Source of the DNA: Streptomyces coacervatus
GTDB taxonomy: Bacteria > Actinomycetota > Actinomycetes > Streptomycetales > Streptomycetaceae
Reading direction: 5' to 3'
Length of the DNA: 64,000 nt
Assembly (NCBI RefSeq): GCF_029223485.1
Contig: NZ_JARHTP010000013.1
Coordinates: forward strand, 279,686-343,685
Below the pieces are notes generated by a model that was given only the letters and a program-made list of their open reading frames with translations, made no database searches and was not told where the DNA came from. A program made the position numbers and the translations under genes. Below, in pieces: positions 17,519-24,763 of this stretch (positions are counted from its first letter, which is position 1; every line of letters starts with the position of its first letter).

Positions 17519-18210
17519 GAGCGCTCCCCCCTCGGCCCTCCGTCGTACGGCACCCCGACCCGCACCGCCAGCCCGGCGATGAGCAGTTCGATGCCGTGCT
17601 CGAACTCGGCACGGTGGTCGCTCACCGCAAGGTAGGGGGCGGCAGCGGACAGGAGCGGATCCCCGACCGCCACCATCTCTTCGACCCGTCGACGGACCTG
17701 GTCCGGTTCAACCGCGCCGACGGTGATGGCCGAGCCGAGTTCCCTCATGATCATGCCGACGGTGAATCCGGCGAAGCTCCGCACCACGTGCACGAGTTCC
17801 TGGGGCGGGAGGCCGAGTTCGGGAAAGCCCGCGAGTGCGCAGCGGATGCTCTCGAGGGCGGCCGGCGACTGTGTCGGCCGGGTGAGCACCAGAGTGAACG
17901 CCTTGGGGTGCAGCAGAGCTGCCGCACGGAAGGCGGCGGCATACGCCCGAGCCCGCTCCTGCCAGGTCCCCGCATCGGAGCCGCTCAGGTCGACCCCGCC
18001 CAGCAGTGTCTCCGCCACGCCGTCCAGCAGGGCGTCCTTGCCAGGCACGTGGTTGTAGAGCGACATCACTTCGACTCCCAGCTCACCCGCGAGCCTCCGC
18101 AAGGAGAAGGAGTCCGGGCCGTCCCGGTCGATCGCCGCCAGGGCGGCTTCGACGACCTTCTCCCGTGTCAGGCCGAGCCGCCTGCCCCGGCCGGTGCCTC
18201 GAACCTTCAT
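17515..18210 (-). CDS. TetR-family regulator, probable repressor of the 18.3-21.6 kb operon
   Basis: 231 aa from ATG 18210, which has GGAAGGG upstream. The frame is open further but coding similarity starts at MKVRGTG. The HTH reads LTREKVVEAALAAIDRDGPD, then SFSLRRLAGELGVEVMSLYN, with the SLYNHV element. The C-terminal domain resembles that at 16143 (ELGSAITVGAV; AEFEHGIELLIAGL). It is divergent from the four-gene operon, and the intervening promoter carries two ACTTAT-type operators. It is the first gene of a coupled TetR-TetR transcript and most likely represses both directions. Confidence 0.9.
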   Translation of the reverse strand: MKVRGTGRGRRLGLTREKVVEAALAAIDRDGPDSFSLRRLAGELGVEVMSLYNHVPGKDALLDGVAETLLGGVDLSGSDAGTWQERARAYAAAFRAAALLHPKAFTLVLTRPTQSPAALESIRCALAGFPELGLPPQELVHVVRSFAGFTVGMIMRELGSAITVGAVEPDQVRRRVEEMVAVGDPLLSAAAPYLAVSDHRAEFEHGIELLIAGLAVRVGVPYDGGPRGERS

Positions 18211-18228
18211 CAGCCGCCCTTCCCACCC

Positions 18229-18286
18229 TTGACATGACTTATTGCGTAAGTCTAGCTTGAGGAAACGATGTACATACACCGTAAGT
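18229..18286 (+). promoter_or_regulatory. Promoter with paired TetR-type operators (copy 3)
   Basis: -35 TTGACA (18229-18234) and -10 TAGCTT (18253-18258) are 18 bp apart, with ACTTATTGCGTAAGT (18237-18251) filling the spacer. A second copy, ACATACACCGTAAGT (18272-18286), lies just downstream. A repressor bound here would block RNA polymerase directly. It drives the operon beginning at 18335. The same arrangement and much of the same sequence are found at 5244-5300. Confidence 0.8.
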
Positions 18287-18334
18287 TTTACAGAATCCTT
18301 TCCACGTCGTAAACGTCGTATCGGAGAACCACTG

Positions 18335-19327
18335 ATGACCAGCACCATGCGGGCGCTCATGGGCGGCGCCGGACCCGAGTGGGAAGTCCGGGACATCGAT
18401 GTACCAAAACCTGGGCCGGGACAGATCCGCGTCCGTGTCCGGGCCGCGGCCGTCAACCGGGCGGACCTGTACATGCTGCAGGGCACCTACAACCCCAGGG
18501 CGAAGACCAGCGACTTGTTCATCGCCGGCCTGGAGTTCGCGGGCGAGGTCGACGCAATCGGCGACGACGTGCGCCGCTGGGCTGTCGGTGACCGGGTCAT
18601 GGGAGTGACCCTGGGGGCCTTCGCCTCCTACACCCTGGTCGACCACCGGCATGTGATCTCGGTACCGGAGTCCCTGTCGTGGACCGACGCCGCCGCCCTG
18701 CCCGTGGCGCTGGCGACCGAGCACGACGCCCTCGCCCAGGGCGGATTCGGCCTGAAGCAGAGCGTCCTCATCGTCGGCGCCACCTCCTCGGTCGGCCTGA
18801 TCGGCGTCCAGCTGGCCAAGGCCCTCGGCGCGTCCCAAGTCATCGCGACCACCACCTCCGACAGCAAGGTCGACGCCCTGAAGTCCATCGGCGCGGACGT
18901 CGTCGTCAACACGTCGTCCGAGAACCTCGCCGAGGCCGTGGCCGCAGCCACCGGCGGCGCCGGGGCGGATCTCACCCTCGACCACGTGGGCGGACAGCTC
19001 TTCGCCGACACCTTCCTGGCCACACGTGTCGGCGGAACCGTGGTCAACGTCGGGCGGCTCGCGGGCGCCGAATCCACCATCGACCTCAACCAGCTGTCAT
19101 TCCGTCGGCTCCGCGTTCTCGGCACCACCTTCAGCGTGCGCACTCCCGACGAACTCGCCGATGCCTGCGCCGCCCTCGGCGCTGATGTCGTACCGGCCAT
19201 GGAGGAAGGGCGCGTCCGTGCCGTCGTCGACCGCGTCTTCGCCTTCGACGACGCCAAGGTGGCTGCGGATCACATGCGTTCCAACACGGCCACCGGAAAG
19301 ATCGTGCTGGAGATGCCGGCGTCCTGA
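18335..19327 (+). CDS. Medium-chain NADPH:quinone-type oxidoreductase
   Basis: 330 aa. The GroES-like N-terminal domain reads KPGPGQIRVRVRAAAVNRAD. The NADPH-binding fold has VGATSSVGLIGVQLAKALGA near residues 150-169 instead of the plain GxGxxG. Zinc ligands of alcohol dehydrogenases are absent, placing it with quinone oxidoreductases/enoyl reductases. ATG 18335 has GGAGA upstream; the frame could start at 18242 but that would run through the promoter. It is the first gene of an operon with 56-, 40- and 50-nt gaps to the following VOC, CMD-like and MBL-like genes, under TetR control. Confidence 0.88.
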   Translation: MTSTMRALMGGAGPEWEVRDIDVPKPGPGQIRVRVRAAAVNRADLYMLQGTYNPRAKTSDLFIAGLEFAGEVDAIGDDVRRWAVGDRVMGVTLGAFASYTLVDHRHVISVPESLSWTDAAALPVALATEHDALAQGGFGLKQSVLIVGATSSVGLIGVQLAKALGASQVIATTTSDSKVDALKSIGADVVVNTSSENLAEAVAAATGGAGADLTLDHVGGQLFADTFLATRVGGTVVNVGRLAGAESTIDLNQLSFRRLRVLGTTFSVRTPDELADACAALGADVVPAMEEGRVRAVVDRVFAFDDAKVAADHMRSNTATGKIVLEMPAS

Positions 19328-19383
19328 CACCCCCGTCCACACCCATCCTCACGGCCCGTCCTCAAGGAAGAGAGAACCGCACC

Positions 19384-19902
19384 ATGAGCCGCATCTTCGG
19401 GCAGATCGCCCAGATCGGATACGTCGTCCGCGACCTGCACGCCGCCATGGACTTCTGGGTCGCCCAGGGCGTCGGCCCGTGGTTCTACCAGGAGCCGGTG
19501 CAGACGGACTGGTTCAAGTACCGGGGTGCCGACTCCGGCATGCAGATGGCCGCAGCAGTCGCCAACTCCGGTGACGTACAGATCGAGTTGATCCAGCCGC
19601 TCAACGACGAGCCGTCCCTCTACAAGGACTTCCTGGACGCCGGGCACGAGGGCGCGCAGCACGTCGCCTACTGGACGAAGGACTACCAGGAGCTCTACGA
19701 CCGCGCCCTGTCTCTCGGCTACACCGTCGCCCAGGAGGGCGCGATCCAGGGCGGCCGCTTCGCCTACCTCGACACCGAGACGCACCCCGGCACGGTCATC
19801 GAGATCTCCGACATCGGCGGCGCCAAGGGCGAACTCTTCGCCGCGCTACGGGAGATGGCGGCCGCATGGGACGGCACCAACCCCATCAACAAGGTCGGCT
19901 GA
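19384..19902 (+). CDS. VOC/glyoxalase-superfamily protein
   Basis: 172 aa. Two betaalphabetabetabeta units of the vicinal-oxygen-chelate fold are suggested by IAQIGYVVRDLHAAMDFWVA at the N-terminus, then VQIELIQPLNDEPSLY, HEGAQHVAYWTKDYQE in the middle and FAYLDTETHPGTVIEISDIG at the C-terminus. Possible metal ligands are H93 in GAQHVAYW and the Glu of VIEIS. The family includes dioxygenases, isomerases and epimerases, so the reaction is open. The GPWFYQEP segment is typical of actinobacterial VOC proteins in lactone and aromatic catabolic operons. It is the second gene of the operon. Confidence 0.82.
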   Translation: MSRIFGQIAQIGYVVRDLHAAMDFWVAQGVGPWFYQEPVQTDWFKYRGADSGMQMAAAVANSGDVQIELIQPLNDEPSLYKDFLDAGHEGAQHVAYWTKDYQELYDRALSLGYTVAQEGAIQGGRFAYLDTETHPGTVIEISDIGGAKGELFAALREMAAAWDGTNPINKVG

Positions 19903-19942
19903 AACCGCAGCACGCAAGAAACGAAGGAGAAGACCGAAGACC

Positions 19943-20452
19943 ATGGAATACCCCGACCTGACCGAACTCCCCGCCGACCTGCAGAAGATCGCCGCCGAGC
20001 GGTCCAACGTCAACATCTACCGCATGGTGTTCCACTCCCCGGCCCTGGCTCCCGCCTTCCTGCAGATGGCCGACGCGATCTTCCAGGGTGCCCTCCCGCA
20101 TCCCCTGCGCGAACTCGCCATCCTCCGGGTCGGACACGTCTACAAGGCGCCGTACGAGATCCACCACCACGAGAACATCGGCCGCCTCCTCGGACTCGAT
20201 GAGGCCGGCATCGCCGCCGCGGGTGCCTGTTCGGCCGAGGGACTGACGGAGGAGCAGACGGCGATCCTCTCCCTGACCGACCGGTTGCTGGTGCAGCACA
20301 CCCTGACCGAGTCCGACCGCGCCGAGGCGCTCGCGTTCCTCACCGCCGGGCAGCTCTCCGACCTGGTCCTCACGGTCGGCTTCTACCAACTGGTCTGCAA
20401 CTTCCTCAACACCTTCGGCGTGACGACCGAGGGCGAGAAGGCCCCCTACTGA
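19943..20452 (+). CDS. Carboxymuconolactone decarboxylase-like protein
   Basis: 169 aa of the CMD/AhpD fold: all-helical, with HPLRELAILRVGHVYKAPYE, then IHHHENIGRLLG in the active-site region. The CxxC of AhpD peroxidases is absent, and the conserved E-IHHH motif remains, pointing to the decarboxylase/lyase-like group. ATG 19943 has AAGGAGAAGACC. It is the third gene of the operon; together with a quinone reductase, a VOC protein and an MBL protein it suggests breakdown of a ring compound or lactone. The substrate is not known. Confidence 0.85.
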   Translation: MEYPDLTELPADLQKIAAERSNVNIYRMVFHSPALAPAFLQMADAIFQGALPHPLRELAILRVGHVYKAPYEIHHHENIGRLLGLDEAGIAAAGACSAEGLTEEQTAILSLTDRLLVQHTLTESDRAEALAFLTAGQLSDLVLTVGFYQLVCNFLNTFGVTTEGEKAPY

Positions 20453-20502
20453 ACCCGGCTGACACTTCTCCAAGCCCCCGCTCACATCGTCCAGGAGGAT
20501 CG

Positions 20503-21603
20503 ATGAAGCTCGCCTGGCAGGACTCCGACGTCCTCGACATGCCCACCCTGGGCACCCGCGTCACCGCCTTCGACGGCCTCACCGAGGTGCCCGGCGGCTA
20601 CGGCGCCAAACTCGCGTGGGCCCGCAATCAGGCCAAGGTCTTCCGCAGCGAGTTCACGGCGACCGGTACGCCGGACAGCGTCGCGACCTGCGACCTCATC
20701 ACGCTGCCGTATCCGACCAAGTTCGGCCTGTTCCGGGCCAGTCGGGCGATCGCCCCGTTCCTGTCGATCACCAACCGCATGCTGGTGGTGCGGTGGACGG
20801 AGAGCGACGGACGCAGGCGGGTGCTGCTCTTCGAGCCCAGCGACCACGAACTGGGCCAGAACACGCCGTACTTCGCCGCGCTGATCCGCCGCACCCCAAA
20901 GCCGCTGCAGTCCCTGTTGACCACCGAACACGGCACGGTCCTGGGCCACTTGGCCCGCCTCGGCATCAAGCCGGAGGACGTCGACTACCTTCTCTTCGAT
21001 CACCTGCACACCCAAGACCTGCGCCGCTGGGTGGGCACCGTCCGCCCGCAGGCGGACCTCGGCGGCGACGTGCAACCCGCGTTCCCCAACGCCAAGGTCA
21101 TCGTGCAGCGCCACGAGCTGATGGCCATGTCTCAGCTGCACCCGCTGCAGCAGCCCTGGTACCAGCCGGAGACGTATCAGGACGTGCGGCCGGACGCGTT
21201 CCTCGCCGTCGACGGTTCACTGATCCTCGGCCCGGGCGTCGCGGTGGTCGAGACCCCGGGGCACGTCCTGGGCAACCAGACCCTTGTCCTCAACACCTCC
21301 ACCGGCATCTGGGCCAGCAGCGAAAACGTCATCGCCGCCGAATGCCTGACCCCCGAGCACTCGAAGATGCCGGGCATCGCCCGCTGGGCCCGAACCTGGC
21401 AGCAGGAGGTCGTCTTGAACGCCAACACCATCGAAACGACCGTGGACCAGTACAACTCGCTGGTCATCGAAAAGACCCTGGTCGACCGCTCCCAAACCGA
21501 CCCCCGCTTCCTGCAGTTCTTCCCGTCCAGCGAACTGACCGCATCCTGGGCCAACCCGGGAACGTCGCCCACCTTCACTCACAAGGCGATCGCGCACTCA
21601 TGA
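20503..21603 (+). CDS. Atypical MBL-like hydrolase, last gene of operon
   Basis: 366 aa. The order of elements recalls an MBL fold: DYLLFDHLHTQDLR around residues 161-174 in place of HxHxDH (H167, H169, D172, one residue longer), PGHVLGNQTLVL with H254, and ASSENVIAAE where the bridging Asp would lie. The long N-terminal stretch (1-145) with KFGLFRASRAIAPFLSITNR is not recognised. It may bind metals differently or be inactive. ATG 20503 has AGGAGG. Two hairpins follow the stop. The function is unknown; hydrolysis of a lactone in the operon's pathway is a guess. Confidence 0.7.
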   Translation: MKLAWQDSDVLDMPTLGTRVTAFDGLTEVPGGYGAKLAWARNQAKVFRSEFTATGTPDSVATCDLITLPYPTKFGLFRASRAIAPFLSITNRMLVVRWTESDGRRRVLLFEPSDHELGQNTPYFAALIRRTPKPLQSLLTTEHGTVLGHLARLGIKPEDVDYLLFDHLHTQDLRRWVGTVRPQADLGGDVQPAFPNAKVIVQRHELMAMSQLHPLQQPWYQPETYQDVRPDAFLAVDGSLILGPGVAVVETPGHVLGNQTLVLNTSTGIWASSENVIAAECLTPEHSKMPGIARWARTWQQEVVLNANTIETTVDQYNSLVIEKTLVDRSQTDPRFLQFFPSSELTASWANPGTSPTFTHKAIAHS

Positions 21604-21620
21604 GGGGGTGAGCCACCCCC
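21604..21620 (+). terminator. Perfect short hairpin directly after operon
   Basis: GGGGGTG (21604-21610), loop AGC, CACCCCC (21614-21620), starting at the base after the stop codon. No T-run is present. It could be a terminator or an RNA-stabilising stem for the operon ending at 21603. Confidence 0.5.
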
Positions 21621-21649
21621 CAATCGGTTCGGTGGCCAAGGACGCTCAG

Positions 21650-21673
21650 GACCCGGTGGTGCGCCGCCGGGTC
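21650..21673 (+). terminator. Second hairpin after operon
   Basis: The stem GACCCGGTGG/CCGCCGGGTC (10 bp with one G-U pair), loop TGCG, lies about 50 nt past the operon end. The rest of 21674-21858, up to the transposon, contains no convincing gene; a short minus-strand frame there has a hydrophobic stretch but no recognisable match. Confidence 0.55.
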
Positions 21674-21860
21674 AGGGACTGATGTGAAGGGGAGTTGGCG
21701 GTGCGAAGCCAAAAGAACATCAGCTCCACCATCACGTGCACCGCGCCGAGCATGACGGGACAGCCGCCTGCTGAGGGAAAGAGCTGGCGGCGAGCGGCCG
21801 GGCAGCCGGTCGCGTCCACGCGCCAACACCGGTGCCGCGACGGTATATCAAACCTGCCTA

Positions 21861-21892
21861 GTGCTTTGACCGGCAAGGTTCGCCGGGTTGGC
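21861..21892 (+). repeat. Left terminal inverted repeat of IS630-type element
   Basis: The outer end begins GTGCTTTGACCGGCAAGG and is 32 bp long. It pairs with 23244-23275 with a single mismatch at the sixth base. It is preceded by TA at 21859-21860. Confidence 0.9.
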
Positions 21893-21979
21893 TGGGGCTG
21901 CGGCAGGGGTCTGCTCCAGTTGACATGACGGCCTTCCTCGCCACGGAGGAAGGTGTGTTTTCGGCGCTAATCTGGCTCC

Positions 21980-22480
21980 GTGACGCAGCATGTGAGCACG
22001 GTGGTGTTGATGTGTGGTCTTCCGGGGGCGGGCAAGACCACCTACGCGATGGAACTGGTGCGACGCGGTTATGTCCGACTCTCGATCGACGAGGTGGTCT
22101 GGCAACGACTCGGGCAGCGCGACGCCGGACTGGTACTGGAGGCGGCGGCGTTCGACGAGCTCAAGGAGGAGGTCCGCCGCGAGCAGCGGCAGCAGCTGGT
22201 CGAGCTGATGCTGGCCGGTCGCGACGTTGTAGTGGACTACAGCTTCTGGAGTCGCGCCGCCCGGGATGACTACAAGGCACTGGTTGAGAGCCACGGCTGC
22301 CGTTGGGAACTGGTCCATCTCAAGGCGGACCGGGCGACGCTGGGTGGTCGCCTTGAGGCCCGGAACGGCGAGGAGGGCGCCAACTCCGTCACAGTGAATG
22401 AGGAGCTGTTCAACCGCTACCTGGATAAATTCGAGGAACCGCATGGGGAAGGTGAGCAGGTCTTCATGCAATCGACTTGA
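21980..22480 (+). CDS. P-loop (AAA_33/zeta-toxin-like) kinase, transposon passenger
   Basis: 166 aa from GTG 21980. The Walker A motif GLPGAGKTT lies right after the first strand (VVLMCG). A helical segment rich in charged residues follows (DELKEEVRREQRQQL). VVVDYSFWSRAARDDYK provides the second-strand Asp, and HLKADRATLGGRLEARN the arginine-rich lid. These features match the AAA_33 kinases, which include small-molecule and polynucleotide kinases and relatives of zeta toxins. It lies between the inverted repeats of the IS630-type element, 88 nt from the left repeat, and ends overlapping the transposase 3' end. Its benefit to element or host is unknown; resistance or toxin-like functions are possible. 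Confidence 0.75.
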   Translation: MTQHVSTVVLMCGLPGAGKTTYAMELVRRGYVRLSIDEVVWQRLGQRDAGLVLEAAAFDELKEEVRREQRQQLVELMLAGRDVVVDYSFWSRAARDDYKALVESHGCRWELVHLKADRATLGGRLEARNGEEGANSVTVNEELFNRYLDKFEEPHGEGEQVFMQST

Positions 22481-23228
22481 GGGCCTGAAGCCGTGCGGTC
22501 GGCTGGGAACGCCTGCCCCAGCGGAGGCCCTTCTGCCTGCGGATGCGGGCACGTTCGCGGCGCTGGGCGGCCAGCACGTCGGGGTGGCGGGCGTTCTTGA
22601 TCCGCCAGCGCAGACATGCGTGCAGGGCCCGAGTCTGTGCGGTGTGGTTGCGGTGGTTGGGGTTGGCGATGCTGAACTGCCGTAGCGGACCCAAGTGAGC
22701 CTCGATCGGGTTGGCCCAGGACACGTAGGTCGGGGTGAAGCACAACTCGGTCCGGTTCTTCGTCGCCCAGCGCCGTATCTTGTCGCCATCGTGGGCGGAC
22801 AGGTTGTCCAGGATGACGTAGATCGGGGCACCGTCCGGGCGGGCTGCCCGGATCGACTTCAGCGCGGACAGGGTGTTCGCGGCACCCTTCGTGGCCGACT
22901 GGATGACGAAGTCCTCGTCGTCAATGCTGAGTAGGCGGGGACGGCCTCCCGCCCATTTAGGGTCCAGACAGGCCGGCCCGACCTCGTTGAACCGGTGAAT
23001 CACGTCACGGAGGGTGTCCTCATCGGCCCGGACCAGCCTCGCGATCACCGGCACCCGATTCCCGCCGGCCGGGGCCAACAGCATCATCGCGCGCCGATAC
23101 CGCACCGAACTGGTGCTGCCCCGGCGCACGATCTGCTTCCGCTTTTGCCCCTCTGGGTCGGTCAACCTGCGGACACGGACAGGCTCAGCCACCACACCCC
23201 AGCAGTTGGAACGGACGTCTCCCCGCAT
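22464..23228 (-). pseudogene. IS630-family transposase with internal deletion
   Basis: The N-terminal HTH part (VRRGSTSSVRYRRAMMLLAP, then VIARLVRADEDTLRDVIHRF) and C-terminal part (VILDNLSAHDGDKIRRWATK, then YVSWANPIEAHLGPLRQF) are both well conserved. However, DFVIQSATK joins straight to GAANTLSALKSI. From family knowledge about 130 residues are missing there, including the first catalytic Asp (the DEFG motif). The second Asp (LDNLSAH) and the Glu (NPIEAH) remain. The frame is still open (254 aa from ATG 23228), so a protein may be made but should not transpose DNA. Confidence 0.82.
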
Positions 23229-23243
23229 CCAACCGCCACGACG

Positions 23244-23275
23244 GCCAACCCGGCGAACCTTGCCGGTCAGAGCAC
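23244..23275 (-). repeat. Right terminal inverted repeat of IS630-type element
   Basis: Inverted copy of 21861-21892 (31 of 32 bases). It is followed by TA at 23276-23277. The transposase ATG at 23228 lies 16 bp inside it. Confidence 0.9.
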
Positions 23276-23277
23276 TA

Positions 23278-23585
23278 GCGATGGCCCACCGTCTCGGGAC
23301 CACGTTGAACCCCTTGCTTTCGGGGGCACAGAGGACCACCGAAACCCGGCACCGTTAGCGATGCACGATGCAGTATGAGCGGTCCGCTCGGACCAGGGCA
23401 GTGCACCCCGCACATCTTTCTCGCCCTCTCATGAACTAGATCACGCCACTTCGCCCCCTTCTGCGTTGCGCCTGCAACGTGTGACACGAGAGGATGTTCG
23501 ACGAGCTGTGAGGCGTGCGTGACACACCATCACGCCGCGGCGATCGTGCAGCAGTACTGCGTAACACGCTTACGGGGGTGGGTTG
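23278..23585. other. Gene-free stretch before the T7SS locus
   Basis: No coding frame with a plausible codon pattern was found in this 308-nt interval. It is somewhat richer in A/T than its surroundings, and promoter elements for the T7SS genes probably lie in its last 100 nt, but no specific -10/-35 pair stands out. A GGGGGTGGG purine run at its end is the ribosome site of the next gene. Confidence 0.5.
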
Positions 23586-23918
23586 ATGAAGTTCGACATG
23601 GGCTCGACGACCCTGTCGGATCTCGGCAGGAGCACTGTCGGCTCGAGCGAGGACCTGGGCACGCTGATCAGGCTGCTGATCCAGGCTGCGGAGCCGCTGG
23701 AGGGCAAGTTCAACGGCGCGGGCAAGGCCGCGTTCGACGCGTTCAAGGCGCATGCCGACGAGATCACCAACGAGCTGAACGGCTCGCTCGGCGCGATCCT
23801 GGGCGGTCAGTCCGGCATGGACACCGCCTTCGGCTCCGGTGATGTGGAGCTGGGCGACAACGCGCACCAGAACATGGGCGCCGCCAACTTCGACGCGGCC
23901 CGCTTCGGCGCGCGCTGA
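23586..23918 (+). CDS. WXG100/ESAT-6-like secreted protein
   Basis: 110 aa, mostly helical: LGTLIRLLIQAAEPLEGKFN, then a GAGKAAFDAFKAHADEITNE turn and second helix, then a glycine-rich tail. The turn reads GAGKAAFDAF rather than WXG, but size, fold and position are those of EsxA/EsxB partners. A TTG three bases upstream is a possible alternative start. It pairs with the gene at 23991 as a likely heterodimer exported by the T7SS encoded downstream. Confidence 0.75.
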   Translation: MKFDMGSTTLSDLGRSTVGSSEDLGTLIRLLIQAAEPLEGKFNGAGKAAFDAFKAHADEITNELNGSLGAILGGQSGMDTAFGSGDVELGDNAHQNMGAANFDAARFGAR

Positions 23919-23990
23919 GCGCCGCAGCCGCCAAGCCGCCAAGCCGCCAAGTCGCCTGCACCGTCACCGTTTTCAAGGGGGAACGAGATC

Positions 23991-24302
23991 ATGGCTCAGA
24001 ACCAGGATCGCCGCTCGTACGACACCGGCGCCTCCGTCGAGGTCCAGGGCAGCCTCGCGAGCGTCATCGGCCAGCTGGAGCGGGTGCTGACCGACCGCGA
24101 CCGCGCGGTGAAGGCCGCGATGGCCGACTTCACCGCGGACGGCGTCGCCGACGAGTACCACGGCAAGGAGGTCCGCTGGCACCGCGCCGCGAGCGAGGTC
24201 CGCGAGATCATCCGGCTGGTCCGTACGACGCTGGAGCAGAACGACGGCACCGCGCAGTCGACCCTGGCCAAGGCCAAGGCGGCCGTCGACAACATCGGCT
24301 GA
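23991..24302 (+). CDS. Second ESAT-6-like protein
   Basis: 103 aa of two long helices (VEVQGSLASVIGQLERVLTD and WHRAASEVREIIRLVRTTLE) around a centre reading YHGKEVRWHRAA. There is no WXG, as in its partner at 23586. ATG 23991 has GGGGGAACGAG. The 72-nt gap to the first Esx-like gene contains a repeated CCGCCAAG tract (about 23926-23950). It is the probable secretion partner for the first protein and a T7SS substrate. Confidence 0.75.
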   Translation: MAQNQDRRSYDTGASVEVQGSLASVIGQLERVLTDRDRAVKAAMADFTADGVADEYHGKEVRWHRAASEVREIIRLVRTTLEQNDGTAQSTLAKAKAAVDNIG

Positions 24303-24362
24303 CCCGGCGACAGGCGCACGACGGGCGGATGCCCGGCAGGTACGGGGACGAGGGGGAATGCC

Positions 24363-24761
24363 GTGACGGGGTGGGACATCCATCCGGCCGGGGTGTACGG
24401 CGTGCTGTCCAGGACGGGGACCGCGGCGAAGGACATGTCGGACGCGGGCTCGGCGATGCAAGGCAATCTTGAGGAGGCGGCCTCCGCGGCGGGGACGCTG
24501 ACGAGTCAGTACGGGCCCTACACCAGCACGGCCGGCCTGGTCGGTTCGGCACTGGGCCAGTTCGCGGAGCACTGGGGCCGGGATCTGCTGTACATCGCCG
24601 AGCGGACTTCGAAGTCCCTGCACGGCGCGGATGAGGCCACCCAGCACTACCTGGCCGGCGCTCTGGAACAGGCGGGCAACGTGCAGCGGGCGGCGGCCAA
24701 GGAGCCACCGGTGCACATGCCGGGCGAGGGCGGGACGGGCCGTCGTACGGAGGGCCGGTAG
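24363..24761 (+). CDS. T7SS-associated helical protein (DUF6507-like)
   Basis: 132 aa from GTG 24363. It begins with WDIHPAGVYGVLSRTGTAAK and has a conserved-looking LGQFAEHWGRDLLYIAERTS followed by DEATQHYLAGALEQA. These resemble small actinobacterial proteins (DUF6507) found next to polymorphic toxins secreted by T7SS, where they may act as a targeting partner of the toxin's N-terminal helical domain. The stop lies 2 nt before the toxin gene, implying coupled translation. Confidence 0.65.
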   Translation: MTGWDIHPAGVYGVLSRTGTAAKDMSDAGSAMQGNLEEAASAAGTLTSQYGPYTSTAGLVGSALGQFAEHWGRDLLYIAERTSKSLHGADEATQHYLAGALEQAGNVQRAAAKEPPVHMPGEGGTGRRTEGR

Positions 24762-24763
24762 CA

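Larger units (their letters stand above)
21861..23275. mobile_element. IS630-type element with kinase passenger gene
   Basis: The 1415-bp element is bounded by 32-bp inverted repeats (21861-21892 and 23244-23275, 31 of 32 identical) and flanked by a TA dinucleotide on both sides (21859-21860 and 23276-23277), the target duplication typical of IS630/Tc1-type transposition. Inside are a plus-strand P-loop kinase gene and a minus-strand IS630 transposase with an internal deletion; their 3' ends overlap by 17 bp. The clear ends and TSD suggest recent insertion. The defective transposase means the element would need help from an intact copy elsewhere. Confidence 0.88.

Noticed and set aside
20503..21603. 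Assigning the last operon gene as a standard quorum-quenching lactonase
   Set aside because: The HxHxDH motif is altered by an extra residue and the N-terminal 145 residues do not fit the lactonase family.
21575..21858. Minus-strand frame with a hydrophobic stretch between the operon and the IS element
   Set aside because: No start with ribosome site and no recognisable family; the hydrophobic segment alone is not enough to call a gene.
23926..23950. CCGCCAAG repeated tract between the two Esx-like genes as a possible CRISPR-like or regulatory repeat
   Set aside because: Only about three short units directly abutting; a simple replication-slippage repeat is the likelier explanation.
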